A stretch of DNA of 64,000 nucleotides from Caulobacteraceae bacterium UBA3198 (GTDB taxonomy: Bacteria; Pseudomonadota; Alphaproteobacteria; Caulobacterales; Caulobacteraceae): positions 62,001-126,000 of the forward strand of contig DEWY01000015.1 of assembly GCA_002363865.1 (NCBI GenBank), written 5' to 3'. The stretch's first letter is position 1. The number at the start of each line of letters is the position of its first letter. A program made the translations under genes and the position numbers. Shown here one piece after another: positions 26,198 through 34,454 of this stretch. Below the pieces are notes generated by a model. It worked only from the letters and a program-made list of their open reading frames with translations, was not told the origin of the DNA and made no database searches.

Positions 26198-26671
26198 ATG
26201 CGATGCCCGTTCTGCGGCCACGCCGAAAGCCAGGTGAAAGATAGCCGCCCGTCGGAAGACGGCGCGGCCATCCGCCGTCGTCGGCTATGCCCGGCCTGCG
26301 GCGGCCGGTTCACCACCTTTGAGCGGGTGCAGCTGCGGGAGCTGGTGGTGATCAAGCGCTCGGGCCGGCGCACGCCCTTCGACCGCGAAAAGCTGCTGCG
26401 CTCCATAGACATCGCCATCCGCAAGCGCCCCGTTGATCCTGAGCAGGTGGACCGGATGGTCAATGGCATCACCCGCCAACTGGAAAGCATGGGCGAGACT
26501 GACATTCCCTCCGAGGTGGTCGGCGAACTGGTGATGAAGGCGCTGAAATCCCTCGATGACGTGGCCTATGTCCGCTACGCCTCGGTCTATCGGGACTTCC
26601 GGGAAACCCGCGATTTTGCCGATTTCCTCGGCAGCGAAGGGTTTGGCGACTCCCCCGAGGAGGAGCGCTAG
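26198..26671 (+). CDS. nrdR: transcriptional repressor NrdR
   Basis: 157 residues. The N-terminal zinc ribbon (MRCPFCGHAESQVKDSR ... RRLCPACGGRFTTFER) and the ATP-cone domain (VVIKRSGRRTPFDREKLLRSI to about residue 140) define NrdR, which senses ATP/dATP and represses ribonucleotide reductase genes at NrdR boxes. Gene order glyA-nrdR-rib is widespread in alphaproteobacteria. The last residues (SPEEER) are acidic and variable. Confidence 0.97.
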   Translation: MRCPFCGHAESQVKDSRPSEDGAAIRRRRLCPACGGRFTTFERVQLRELVVIKRSGRRTPFDREKLLRSIDIAIRKRPVDPEQVDRMVNGITRQLESMGETDIPSEVVGELVMKALKSLDDVAYVRYASVYRDFRETRDFADFLGSEGFGDSPEEER

Positions 26672-26701
26672 GCGCGCCCCGCCCGGCGCCGTCGACCGGC
26701 G

Positions 26702-27337
26702 ATGATCAACTTGAAACTGGCCACCTCCCTGGATGGGCGTATCGCCACCGCCCGGGGCGAGAGCCGCTGGATCACCGGGACGGAAGCTCGTCTGCAGGTC
26801 CACCAACTTCGCGCCGCCCACGACGCGGTGGTCATTGGCGCGGGCACGGCGGTGGCCGATGATCCCGAACTGACGGTTCGTCTGGAGGGGTTCGAGGGGG
26901 CTCAGCCGGCGCGGGTGGTGCTGGATACGCGGCAGAGACTCGCCGCGGACTCCCGTCTGGTCCGGACGGCGCAGGACATCCCGACCTATCTGGTGTCGTC
27001 CCAACCCCTCCGGCCGGATCTGGCCACCGCGGGGGTGCGTGGGGTCCAGATCCCGGGGACCGGAAGGCCTGAGATGAGCCAGGTGGCCGCCGCTCTGGCG
27101 GGGCAGGGGTTGCGACGTCTCTTTGTGGAGGGCGGCGGTGAGGTGGCGGCGAGCCTCCTCCGTGCGGGGCTTGTTGACCGCCTGGAATGGTTCCGGGCCC
27201 CGATCGTGATCGGCGGCGATGGCCATGCGGGTGTCGGCGACCTTTTGCTCGACGCGCTCGCCGATGCGCCGCGCATGCGCCGCGTTGACCTTCGCGTCCT
27301 GGGTGACGATGTGTGGGAAAGCTACGAGAGGATCTGA
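26702..27337 (+). CDS. ribD: RibD-type pyrimidine reductase, reductase domain only
   Basis: 211 residues that align only with the C-terminal reductase half of RibD: LKLATSLDGRIATARGESRWITGTEAR, VIGAGTAVADDPELTVR, LRRLFVEGGGEVAASLL. The N-terminal zinc deaminase domain (about 150 residues with HxE and PCxxC motifs) is missing. Only 30 bases separate it from nrdR and they hold no deaminase remnant. It should reduce the ribosyl chain of the pyrimidine intermediate (NADPH) if it serves riboflavin synthesis, with a separate deaminase elsewhere. Its position directly before ribE supports that role. Confidence 0.85.
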   Translation: MINLKLATSLDGRIATARGESRWITGTEARLQVHQLRAAHDAVVIGAGTAVADDPELTVRLEGFEGAQPARVVLDTRQRLAADSRLVRTAQDIPTYLVSSQPLRPDLATAGVRGVQIPGTGRPEMSQVAAALAGQGLRRLFVEGGGEVAASLLRAGLVDRLEWFRAPIVIGGDGHAGVGDLLLDALADAPRMRRVDLRVLGDDVWESYERI

Positions 27338-27928
27338 ATGTTCACCGGCATCATCACCGACATCGGCAAGGTTCGCGCCGTTCGCGACACCGACCGTGAC
27401 CGCAGGTTCGAGATCGAGACGAGCTTTGACCTCTCGACGGTTGATATCGGCGCCTCCATCGCCCATGCCGGCTGCTGCCTGACGGTGGTGGAGAAGGGCT
27501 CCGACTGGTTCGCCGTGGAGGTTTCCGGCGAGACCCTGGACAAGACCACCCTCGGGGACTGGGTTACGGGCCATCGGGTGAACCTTGAGCGCTCGGCGCG
27601 GGTCGGCGACGAACTGGGCGGACACATTGTCTCTGGGCATGTGGATGGCGTTGGCGAGGTGGTGTCGGTGCGCGCCGAGGGCGGCTCCCACCGCGTTCAG
27701 GTCCGCGTGCCCCGTCCGCTGCACCGATACATCGCGCCCAAGGGCTCGATCACGGTGGAGGGAGTGTCCCTGACCGTGAACGAGGTGGAGGACGACCTGT
27801 TCGGCGTGAACCTCATTCCGCACACCTGGGAGGTCACGACCCTGGGGGACCTGCAAGCGGGCTCCAGGGTCAATCTGGAGATCGACATGCTGGCGCGCTA
27901 TCTCGCGCGCTGGCGCGAAACCGCCTAA
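27338..27928 (+). CDS. ribE: riboflavin synthase subunit alpha
   Basis: 196 residues. Two tandem lumazine-binding repeats, beginning MFTGIITDIGKVR and (about residue 97) GGHIVSGHVDGVGEVVSV, with ISVEGVSLTVNEV-type (ITVEGVSLTVNEVEDDLFGVNLIPHT) C-terminal signature. It dismutates two lumazine molecules into riboflavin and a pyrimidine. It starts directly after the ribD stop, so the two are coupled. Next gene ribH after 42 bases, a gap too small for ribBA, which often lies here in relatives. Confidence 0.96.
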   Translation: MFTGIITDIGKVRAVRDTDRDRRFEIETSFDLSTVDIGASIAHAGCCLTVVEKGSDWFAVEVSGETLDKTTLGDWVTGHRVNLERSARVGDELGGHIVSGHVDGVGEVVSVRAEGGSHRVQVRVPRPLHRYIAPKGSITVEGVSLTVNEVEDDLFGVNLIPHTWEVTTLGDLQAGSRVNLEIDMLARYLARWRETA

Positions 27929-27970
27929 AGGCAGGGAGAAGATCGCCTTCCGCGGTCGCTGGGATCCAAG

Positions 27971-28432
27971 ATGCAAGACCAGAAGCTGCGCGTCCTCGTG
28001 GTCGAGGCGCGGTTTTACAGTGAGATCGCCGACGCCCTGCTGGCCGGGGCAAGCGACGTGCTGAGCGCCCATGATGTCGATTTCGACGTCGTGACCGTTC
28101 CCGGCGCCCTGGAGATTCCAGGCGCCATCGCCATCGCCGACGCCTCGGGCGCGGGCGCGGGCGTCGCCTATGATGGCTATGTGGCCCTGGGCTGTGTGAT
28201 CCGTGGGGAGACCTACCACTTCGAGTTGGTGTCAAATGAGTCGGCCCGCGGCCTGATGGACCTGTCGATCGGCCGGCGTCTGTGCATCGGAAACGGCATC
28301 CTCACCGTTGATGAGGAAGCCCAGGCCTGGGCCCGCGCCCGGGCCAGCCAGGCCGACAAGGGCGGCGGCGCGGCTCGCGCCTGCCTTGAAATGATCAGCC
28401 TGAAAGCCCGGCTGTCGGGGCATGACCAATGA
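27971..28432 (+). CDS. ribH: 6,7-dimethyl-8-ribityllumazine synthase
   Basis: 153 residues. Makes lumazine from the pyrimidine intermediate and dihydroxybutanone phosphate. Evidence: VVEARFYSEIADALLAGA, VTVPGALEIPGAIAIA, the catalytic histidine region VALGCVIRGETYHFELVSNESARGL and NGILTVDEEAQAWARA. Overlaps nusB by an ATGA junction, a frequent bacterial arrangement. Confidence 0.97.
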   Translation: MQDQKLRVLVVEARFYSEIADALLAGASDVLSAHDVDFDVVTVPGALEIPGAIAIADASGAGAGVAYDGYVALGCVIRGETYHFELVSNESARGLMDLSIGRRLCIGNGILTVDEEAQAWARARASQADKGGGAARACLEMISLKARLSGHDQ

Positions 28433-28899
28433 GCGACGACCTGCCGCCTCCGCCGCAGCCCCCCCGTCAGGCCCGTTCCGTAGCGCGTCTGGCCGTCGTT
28501 CAGGCGCTCTATCAGATGGAAGTCTCGGGCGCCGGCGTCGAGGCGGTGATTCGCGAGTTCTCAGACCATCGCTTTGAGCGTGACGTTGAGGGATTCGCCC
28601 TGACCGGCGCCGACGAGGCGTTCTTCGCCGAGCTTCTTCGTGGAGTCGTCACCCACCAGGCCCAGGTGGATCGAGCCGTGGTTCGCCGTCTGGCCACGGG
28701 GTGGCGGCTGGAGCGGCTCGACGCCACGGTCCGCGCCATTCTCCGGTCCGGAGCCTACGAGCTCTCTGAACGGCCCGATGTGCCCACCGAGGTGGTCATC
28801 GACGAGTATGTGGAGCTCGCCAAGTCCTTCTTCGAAGGGCCCGAGCCCGGCTTCGTCAATGGCGCCCTTGATGGCGTGGCGCAGGATGTCCGGGCCTGA
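28429..28899 (+). CDS. nusB: transcription antitermination factor NusB
   Basis: 156 residues. All-helical NusB fold: RSVARLAVVQALYQMEVSG at the start, WRLERLDATVRAILRSGAYEL in the middle and TEVVIDEYVELAKSFFEGPEPGFVNGALD near the end. Binds boxA RNA with NusE (S10) to allow rRNA antitermination. It sits between ribH (4-base overlap) and thiL (14-base overlap), as in many proteobacteria. Confidence 0.96.
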   Translation: MSDDLPPPPQPPRQARSVARLAVVQALYQMEVSGAGVEAVIREFSDHRFERDVEGFALTGADEAFFAELLRGVVTHQAQVDRAVVRRLATGWRLERLDATVRAILRSGAYELSERPDVPTEVVIDEYVELAKSFFEGPEPGFVNGALDGVAQDVRA

Positions 28900-29854
28900 C
28901 GACCCCGGCCCGCCGCCGGGGGAGTTTGAACAGATCGCCCGGCTCTACCGACCCCTGACCCGGGGCGCGCCAGAGGCCCTCGAGCTACTCGACGACGTCG
29001 CCGTGATACCTTCGCGGCCCGGGCAGGATCTGATCGTCACTAAGGACGCCCTCGTCGAAGGGACGCACTTCCACGAGGGCGAGGCTCGCGACCTTGTGGC
29101 GCGCAAACTGCTGCGCTCCAATCTCTCAGATCTGGCCGCCAAGGGGGCCGAGCCCTTCGGCTATTTTCTGGCGGTGGCCTGGCCGTCGGGCACGGGGTTC
29201 GGGGAGAGGCAGGCCTTCGCCCGGGGTCTGGAGATCGATGGCGCGGCCTTCGACATTTCTCTGCTGGGGGGCGACACGGTCTCCACCTCCGGTCCCCTGT
29301 GGGCGAGCCTGACCCTTTTGGGATGGGCGCCGCACGGCCGGGCGATCCTGCGGTCGGGCGCCCGGCCAGGCGATCTGATCATGGTCAGCGGGCCCATCGG
29401 CGATGGGGGCCTGGGCCTGGCCGCCGTCGAGGGCCGCTGTCCTGACCCTGACGGCTATCTGGCTGACCGCTACCGGCTGCCACGGCCGCGGCTGGATCTG
29501 CGCGAGGACCTGCGCCGCTCGGCGTCGGCCTGCGCCGATATCTCCGACGGGCTGATCGCCGACGCCGGCCACATCGCCAAGGCCAGCGGAGTCGCCCTGC
29601 GGCTGGATCTGGACAGGTTGCCGGTCTCGTCGCCGGCCGAGGCGTGGCTATCGGGCCAGGCCGACCGCGCCATGGCTCTCAGCCATTTGGCCAGCTCCGG
29701 AGACGACTACGAGCTGGTGGTTACGGCCCCGCCGGCGGCGGCCGCGGCCCTCGGCCTGCCGGTCGTCGGGCGGGTTGAGGCCGGGGAGGGGATCACTGTC
29801 GCCTATGAGGGCGCGCCGATGGCGACCGGGTCTGGCGGCTGGACCCACCCGTGA
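28886..29854 (+). CDS. thiL: thiamine-monophosphate kinase
   Basis: 322 residues from ATG 28886, inside the last codons of nusB. Phosphorylates thiamine phosphate to the active diphosphate. Family features: LLDDVAVIP and TKDALVEGTHF (metal and phosphate sites), RSNLSDLAAKGAEPFGYFL, LLGGDTVSTSG, VSGPIGDGGLGL, ADISDGLIADAGHIAKASGV and SSGDDYELVVTAPP. Belongs to the PurM/ThiL superfamily. Last gene of the nrdR-rib-nusB-thiL run. Confidence 0.95.
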   Translation: MSGPDDPGPPPGEFEQIARLYRPLTRGAPEALELLDDVAVIPSRPGQDLIVTKDALVEGTHFHEGEARDLVARKLLRSNLSDLAAKGAEPFGYFLAVAWPSGTGFGERQAFARGLEIDGAAFDISLLGGDTVSTSGPLWASLTLLGWAPHGRAILRSGARPGDLIMVSGPIGDGGLGLAAVEGRCPDPDGYLADRYRLPRPRLDLREDLRRSASACADISDGLIADAGHIAKASGVALRLDLDRLPVSSPAEAWLSGQADRAMALSHLASSGDDYELVVTAPPAAAAALGLPVVGRVEAGEGITVAYEGAPMATGSGGWTHP

Positions 29855-29894
29855 CCGTAAGAATGCGGCAACCCTGTCGGGGTAGGCTTTGTCC

Positions 29895-30344
29895 ATGCAT
29901 CGTCGAAACCTGCTTGCCCTGTTGCCCGCCTTGATGTTCGCTAGCCCAGCCGCCGCCGCGGGGGGATCTGGCAAGGCGGCCGACAAGGGCGGCTCGTCCC
30001 AATATATCGACATCTCCCCAGTGGCCCTGCCGGTAGCGATAGGGTCGCGCGTGGTGAACTACATCTTCGTCGGTGTGCGGCTGAACCTTACCGCCATCGC
30101 CAATGTCCAGAAGCTCCGTGAGCGCGAACCGTTCTTCCGGGACGCTCTGGTGCGGGCCGGACACCGGGCGCCGTTCACCGGCAAGAGCGACTTCACTACC
30201 GTCGATGTCGAGCGGCTGAAGGCCGTGATGATGAAAGAAGCCGCCCGCCTGGGGGCCAAGGATGTTCAGAGCGTGGCGGTCATGTCCCAGACCGCCAAGC
30301 GGCAAAGCGGCCTGCCCAAGCATCCCGGCGCCGCAGCAGGCTGA
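29895..30344 (+). CDS. exported protein with a FliL-like domain
   Basis: 149 residues from ATG 29895. N-terminal signal peptide (MHRRNLLALLPALMFASPAAAA) with an RR pair, then a Gly/Ser/Lys linker. The body reads YIDISPVALPVAIGSRVVNYIFVGVRLNLT, REREPFFRDALVRAGHRAPF and a C-terminal helix VERLKAVMMKEAARLGAKDVQSVAVMS. The order (membrane-proximal strand, long helix, RDA motif) resembles periplasmic FliL/stomatin-like domains, but the protein lacks a retained transmembrane anchor and no flagellar genes are nearby. Lies between thiL and hppA. Function unknown. Confidence 0.5.
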   Translation: MHRRNLLALLPALMFASPAAAAGGSGKAADKGGSSQYIDISPVALPVAIGSRVVNYIFVGVRLNLTAIANVQKLREREPFFRDALVRAGHRAPFTGKSDFTTVDVERLKAVMMKEAARLGAKDVQSVAVMSQTAKRQSGLPKHPGAAAG

Positions 30345-30366
30345 GTCCGCGGCTCTTCACAACCCG

Positions 30367-30519
30367 TTGCGCCCCTATCGCAACCTTGGCACAGTCGCCG
30401 CGCGACCAAGAAAATAGGGGCGGCGCAATGACGTCGCCTCAACCCAGAGGAAACGTTGCGGCCTGTCCTTCCCGTCGTCCCGGCGGTGAAGCGACCTGTC
30501 GCGCCATTGAATAGGGGCG
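30367..30519 (+). promoter_or_regulatory. hppA leader with competing complementary segments
   Basis: Segment A at 30367-30378 (TTGCGCCCCTAT), segment B at 30414-30428 (ATAGGGGCGGCGCAA) and segment C at 30511-30519 (ATAGGGGCG). A can pair with B or with C, and C holds the AGGGG ribosome site of hppA (start 30528). This looks like a two-state translational control element, but a promoter upstream of A has not been shown. Confidence 0.35.
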
Positions 30520-30527
30520 TCTGAACT

Positions 30528-32654
30528 ATGAGTCTCGAGCTTATGCTGGTGATTGTCGCCGGCTTGCTGGCGGTGCTGTACGGCGTCGTCCAGTCCGCAT
30601 CCCTGATGCGGGCCTCCCCTGGAAACCCACGAATGCAGGAGATCGCTGCGGCGATCCAGGAGGGCGCCCAGGCCTATCTGCGTCGCCAGTACACCACCAT
30701 CGCCATGGTGGGCGTGGTCATTCTCATTGGTGTGGGGGTCCTGCTGGGGGTCCTGCCGGCGATCGGCTTTCTGATTGGCGCGGTGCTGTCCGGCGCTGCG
30801 GGCTTCGCCGGCATGTGGATTTCCGTGCGGGCCAATGTCCGCACCGCCCAGGCGGCGTCCGAAAGCCTGGAGAAGGGCCTCTCGCTCGCTTTCCGCTCCG
30901 GCGCGGTCACCGGCATGCTGGTGGCGGGCTTCGCCCTGGTGGGCGTGGCCGGCTACTTCTTCGTGCTCACCGGCCCGATGGGCTTCGAGCTCACCAGCCG
31001 CGAGGTCGTGGACTCCCTGGTCGCTCTGGGCTTCGGCGCTTCGCTGATCTCCATCTTCGCCCGTCTGGGCGGGGGCATCTTCACCAAGGGCGCCGACGTC
31101 GGCGGCGACATGGTGGGCAAGGTCGAGGCCGGCATCCCTGAGGATGACCCGCGCAACGCCGCCACCATCGCCGACAATGTGGGCGACAATGTCGGCGACT
31201 GCGCCGGCATGGCCGCCGACCTGTTCGAGACCTATGCGGTGACCACGGTGGCCACCATGGTCCTGGCGGCGATCTTCTTCCGCGGCACGCCGCTGGTGGA
31301 GACGATGATGATGCTGCCGCTCGCCATCTGCGGTGTCTGCATCATCACCTCGATCATCGGCACCTTCTTCGTGCGCCTGGGCAAGTCCCGCAACATCATG
31401 GGCGCCCTCTATCGCGGCCTGATCGTCACGGGCCTGCTGTCTGTGGGCGCGATCTGGTGGGTCACCACCCGCATGGTGCCGGACATGGTCACCCTGGGGA
31501 CCCGCAGCTTTGACGGCCTGTCGCTCTTCTATTGCGGCGTGGTCGGCCTGGCCGTGACCGCCGCCATCGTGGTGATCACCGAATACTACACCAGCACGGC
31601 CTTCCGGCCGGTGAAGTCGGTGGCCAAGGCCAGCGTCTCGGGGCACGGCACCAACGTCATCCAAGGGCTGGCCGTCAGCCTGGAGTCCACGGCCCTGCCG
31701 GCCCTGGTGATCATCGCCGGCATTATCGTGGCCAACGGCCTGGCGGGCCTGTTCGGCATCGCCATCGCCACCACCGCCATGCTGTCCCTGGCTGGCTTCA
31801 TCGTTGCGCTCGACGCCTTCGGGCCGGTGACCGACAACGCCGGCGGCATCGCCGAGATGGCGGGTCTGCCCGCCGATGTCCGGGTGTCCACCGACGCCCT
31901 GGATGCGGTCGGCAACACCACCAAGGCGGTCACCAAGGGCTACGCCATCGGTTCGGCCGGCCTCGGCGCCCTGGTGCTGTTTGGCGCCTATACGGAGGAC
32001 CTGAAGTTCTTTTCGTCCACGGCTGAGCCGGGCTCCTTCTTTGAGGGCATGGGCGCGGTCGCCTTCGACCTGTCCAATCCCTACGTGGTGGTCGGCCTGC
32101 TGTTCGGGGGGCTCCTGCCCTTCCTGTTCGGCGGCATGTCCATGACGGCGGTGGGCCGCGCGGCCGAGGCCGTGGTGGTCGAGGTCCGCCGACAGTTCAA
32201 GGAGAACCCCGGGATCATGACCGGGGAGGTCAAGCCGGAATACGGTCGCGCGGTGGACATCCTCACCAAGGCGGCCATCCGGGAGATGATCGTGCCCAGC
32301 CTGCTGCCGGTCGTCTCGCCCGTGGTGCTGTTCTTCGCGATCATGGCCATCGGCGGCAAGGCTGACGCCTTCTCCGCCCTGGGCGCCATGCTCATGGGCG
32401 TCATCGTCACCGGCCTGTTCGTGGCCATTTCGATGACGTCGGGCGGCGGCGCCTGGGACAACGCCAAGAAGCTCATTGAAGAGGGCCACCACGGCGGAAA
32501 GGGCTCGGAGGCTCACAAGGCCGCCGTCACCGGCGACACCGTCGGCGACCCCTACAAGGACACGGCCGGCCCGGCCGTGAACCCGATGATCAAGATCACC
32601 AACATTGTGGCCCTGCTGCTGCTGGCGATCCTGGCCCACGGGGTTGGCGGCTAA
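30528..32654 (+). CDS. hppA: proton-translocating pyrophosphatase, K+-independent
   Basis: 708 residues with about 16 membrane helices. Couples pyrophosphate hydrolysis to proton pumping. The pyrophosphate-binding regions are present: FTKGADVGGDMVGKVEAGIPEDDPRN, TIADNVGDNVGDCAGMAADLFETY, and C-terminal GGAWDNAKKLIEEG and GDTVGDPYKDTAGPAVNPM. In GNTTKAVTKG, Lys466 replaces the Ala that marks K+-dependent enzymes, so this should be a K+-independent H+ pump. Its leader can form competing stems around the ribosome site, and a strong terminator follows. Confidence 0.97.
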   Translation: MSLELMLVIVAGLLAVLYGVVQSASLMRASPGNPRMQEIAAAIQEGAQAYLRRQYTTIAMVGVVILIGVGVLLGVLPAIGFLIGAVLSGAAGFAGMWISVRANVRTAQAASESLEKGLSLAFRSGAVTGMLVAGFALVGVAGYFFVLTGPMGFELTSREVVDSLVALGFGASLISIFARLGGGIFTKGADVGGDMVGKVEAGIPEDDPRNAATIADNVGDNVGDCAGMAADLFETYAVTTVATMVLAAIFFRGTPLVETMMMLPLAICGVCIITSIIGTFFVRLGKSRNIMGALYRGLIVTGLLSVGAIWWVTTRMVPDMVTLGTRSFDGLSLFYCGVVGLAVTAAIVVITEYYTSTAFRPVKSVAKASVSGHGTNVIQGLAVSLESTALPALVIIAGIIVANGLAGLFGIAIATTAMLSLAGFIVALDAFGPVTDNAGGIAEMAGLPADVRVSTDALDAVGNTTKAVTKGYAIGSAGLGALVLFGAYTEDLKFFSSTAEPGSFFEGMGAVAFDLSNPYVVVGLLFGGLLPFLFGGMSMTAVGRAAEAVVVEVRRQFKENPGIMTGEVKPEYGRAVDILTKAAIREMIVPSLLPVVSPVVLFFAIMAIGGKADAFSALGAMLMGVIVTGLFVAISMTSGGGAWDNAKKLIEEGHHGGKGSEAHKAAVTGDTVGDPYKDTAGPAVNPMIKITNIVALLLLAILAHGVGG

Positions 32655-32680
32655 CGCCTCCACAGTCCGCAGAACGAGAA

Positions 32681-32716
32681 ACGCCCCGGAGAGCAATCTC
32701 CGGGGCGTCTTTCTTT
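32681..32716 (+). terminator. Rho-independent terminator of hppA
   Basis: ACGCCCCGGAGA - GCAA - TCTCCGGGGCGT, a perfect 12-bp stem with tetraloop, followed by CTTTCTTT. It starts 26 bases after the hppA stop and also separates it from the convergent bamE gene. Confidence 0.92.
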
Positions 32717-32748
32717 GCGAGCGCGTGGACCGACGGAGGGCTTGGCGC

Positions 32749-33234
32749 CTAGCGGCGGTCGCCGGGCCGGTTGCCCGGCACCGATTCGTCGTCCCGAGGC
32801 AGCATGCCGCCGCGGCCGACATTGCCCAGAAGCTGTTCGAGGATCGTCAGCTCCCGTCCGCGGGTGGGCGTCTCGCGGTCGTTGAAGGCGACGACCTTGC
32901 CGTCCTTCAAGGTGTAGTGATCCACCGACTCGACCACTTCGCTGTCGCCGTTGAACCGGATCGCCACAACCTCACGGCTGACCACCTGAGGCTTGCGGAA
33001 GGCCACCTGCTCCTTGACCTGCGCGATGTAGAACCAGATGTCGTCCTCGAAGGTCGAGGTGGTGGAGGGCGATCCCAGCCGGCCGCGCACGGTGGACTTG
33101 GTGTCCTCGCCGACCTTCACGTCCTTCGGACTGGCGTCGATGGCCTGGAATCCGGAATAGCTGGTGATCGGCGCGCAGGCGCTGGTGGCCAGCAGTCCGG
33201 CCGAGAAGACGGCGAAGGCGACACGGCGAAACAT
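32749..33234 (-). CDS. bamE: outer membrane assembly lipoprotein, BamE/SmpA family
   Basis: 161 residues from ATG 33234 (an upstream TTG is less likely). Signal segment VAFAVFSAGLLATSAC gives a lipidated cysteine. The domain reads I-ASPKDVKVGEDTKSTVRGRLGSPSTTSTFEDDIWFYI, the typical SmpA/OmlA pattern of a strand, the VRGRLGSPS helix start and a -WYY-type strand, followed by FNGDSEVVESVDHYTL. BamE supports beta-barrel insertion by BamA. The C terminus (EQLLGNVGRGGMLPRDDESVPGNRPGDRR) is a longer polar tail as in other alphaproteobacteria. Confidence 0.88.
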   Translation of the reverse strand: MFRRVAFAVFSAGLLATSACAPITSYSGFQAIDASPKDVKVGEDTKSTVRGRLGSPSTTSTFEDDIWFYIAQVKEQVAFRKPQVVSREVVAIRFNGDSEVVESVDHYTLKDGKVVAFNDRETPTRGRELTILEQLLGNVGRGGMLPRDDESVPGNRPGDRR

Positions 33235-33339
33235 GAGGGAACCGGACCTGTTCAAGATTTCAAGACTTTGACCTATCGCCCGCAGGGCCTTAGTTCAATG
33301 CCGCCGTTAACGCCCCGTGGCGGCGAAATCGAGGCCAAG

Positions 33340-33870
33340 ATGATCCTAGAGCGTCTCTTTCGTCCCAAGCCCGCGAAGATCGCCGGCCAGAAACTCTATG
33401 CCGGGGTGGTCTCCCAGGCCCGGCGGCCGGACTTCTACAGCCGCCTGGGGGCTCCTGACACGGTCGAGGGACGGTTCGAACTCTATTCCCTGCATGTGGT
33501 GCTGCTGCTGGACCGGTTGAAGCGCCAGGGGGCGGCGGCCGGCGTGGTGGCTCAGGCCCTGTTCGACGCCTATGTCTCGGCCCTGGACGACGCCCTGCGG
33601 GAAATGGGGGTCGGCGACCTGTCGGTGGGCAAGAAGATGCGCAAGCTGGGCGAGGCCTTTTATGGCCGGGTGAAATCCTATGAGGCCGCCCTGGCGAGCC
33701 TGCCGGACGAGGGCCCCCTGGGCGCCTTGATCACCCGTACGGTCTACGCCGAGGCCGAGGGCGCCCCGGCCGAGGCCCTGGTGGCCTATGTGATGCGCCA
33801 GCGTCAGGCCCTGGCCGATCAGCCCCTGGAGGGCATTCTGGCCGGCGAAGTCGAATGGGCGGCGCCATGA
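33340..33870 (+). CDS. ubiquinol-cytochrome c chaperone family protein
   Basis: 176 residues from ATG 33340. The segment AGQKLYAGVVSQARRPDFYSRLGAPDTVEGRFELYSLHVVLLLDRL and the later DALREMGVGDLSVGKKMRKLGEAFYGRVKSYE are diagnostic of the CBP3/UQCC1-like family, which in mitochondria helps assemble cytochrome b of the bc1 complex. It is divergent from bamE and overlaps the DUF177 gene by 4 bases. The bc1 role here is family knowledge. Confidence 0.9.
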   Translation: MILERLFRPKPAKIAGQKLYAGVVSQARRPDFYSRLGAPDTVEGRFELYSLHVVLLLDRLKRQGAAAGVVAQALFDAYVSALDDALREMGVGDLSVGKKMRKLGEAFYGRVKSYEAALASLPDEGPLGALITRTVYAEAEGAPAEALVAYVMRQRQALADQPLEGILAGEVEWAAP

Positions 33871-34391
33871 GCGAGGCTCCCATCTGGTCACACCGGTTCC
33901 GGATGTCCGACCTCTCGCGGGGGCCTGTCGTGGTGTCGCTGGAGGCCGACGAGACTGTGCGCGCGGCCCTGGCCAAGCATCTGGGCGTGCGGGCCATCAA
34001 GTCGCTGACCGCTGAGGCCCGTCTCCGTCCCTGGCTCGATGGGGCCGAGATGGGCGGGCGTTTCGAAGCGGTCGTGGAGCAGGAATCTGGGATATCCCTC
34101 GAAATCTTCGACCAGGTCGTGACGGGTCCGCTGGAGGTGCGGCTTGTTCCCGCAGGCAGCCCCAATGCCCCAGATCCTGAAGTGGAGATCGAGCTGGATC
34201 CTGAGGCGCCCGATCCGCCCGAGATCCTTGAAGGCGATGTGATCGACGTGGCCGCCTATGTGGTCGAACACCTGGCCGTGGAGATCGATCCGTTCCCACG
34301 TAAGCCGGGTGAGACCTTCGAGTACAAGCCGCCGCAGGATGACGACTCGCCCTTCGCCGTGCTTAAGCGGTTGAAAGACGATAATGGGTGA
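33867..34391 (+). CDS. DUF177 / YceD family protein
   Basis: 174 residues from ATG 33867 at the ATGA overlap; another ATG four codons earlier is possible. The C-terminal half holds the acidic DUF177 core (VEIELDPEAPDPPEILEGDVIDVAAYVVEHLAVEIDPFPRKPG) and ends SPFAVLKRLK, the family's usual tail. DUF177 proteins are linked to 23S rRNA or ribosome-assembly functions and often lie next to rpmF-plsX-fabH; rpmF is absent here and plsX follows after 63 bases. Confidence 0.88.
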   Translation: MSEAPIWSHRFRMSDLSRGPVVVSLEADETVRAALAKHLGVRAIKSLTAEARLRPWLDGAEMGGRFEAVVEQESGISLEIFDQVVTGPLEVRLVPAGSPNAPDPEVEIELDPEAPDPPEILEGDVIDVAAYVVEHLAVEIDPFPRKPGETFEYKPPQDDDSPFAVLKRLKDDNG

Positions 34392-34454
34392 GCGCCCGCC
34401 GGTCGCCGCTGCGGCGGTCCTCGCCGGCCAGCGAAATGGGGCTGTAACCACGCC

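Noticed and set aside
27929..27970. FMN riboswitch before ribH
   Set aside because: The gap is only 42 bases, too short for the FMN aptamer.
26285..28219. 644-codon minus-strand frame across nrdR-ribD-ribE-ribH
   Set aside because: Spans several well-supported genes in opposite orientation and has a random, His/Arg/Gly-rich composition.
30428..30517. 29-codon frame in the hppA leader
   Set aside because: No ribosome binding site and no sensible sequence; it lies within the putative leader structure.
30375..32822. 815-codon open frame on the minus strand across hppA
   Set aside because: Antisense shadow of hppA caused by high GC third positions; its translation is His/Asp/Gly-rich with no domain.
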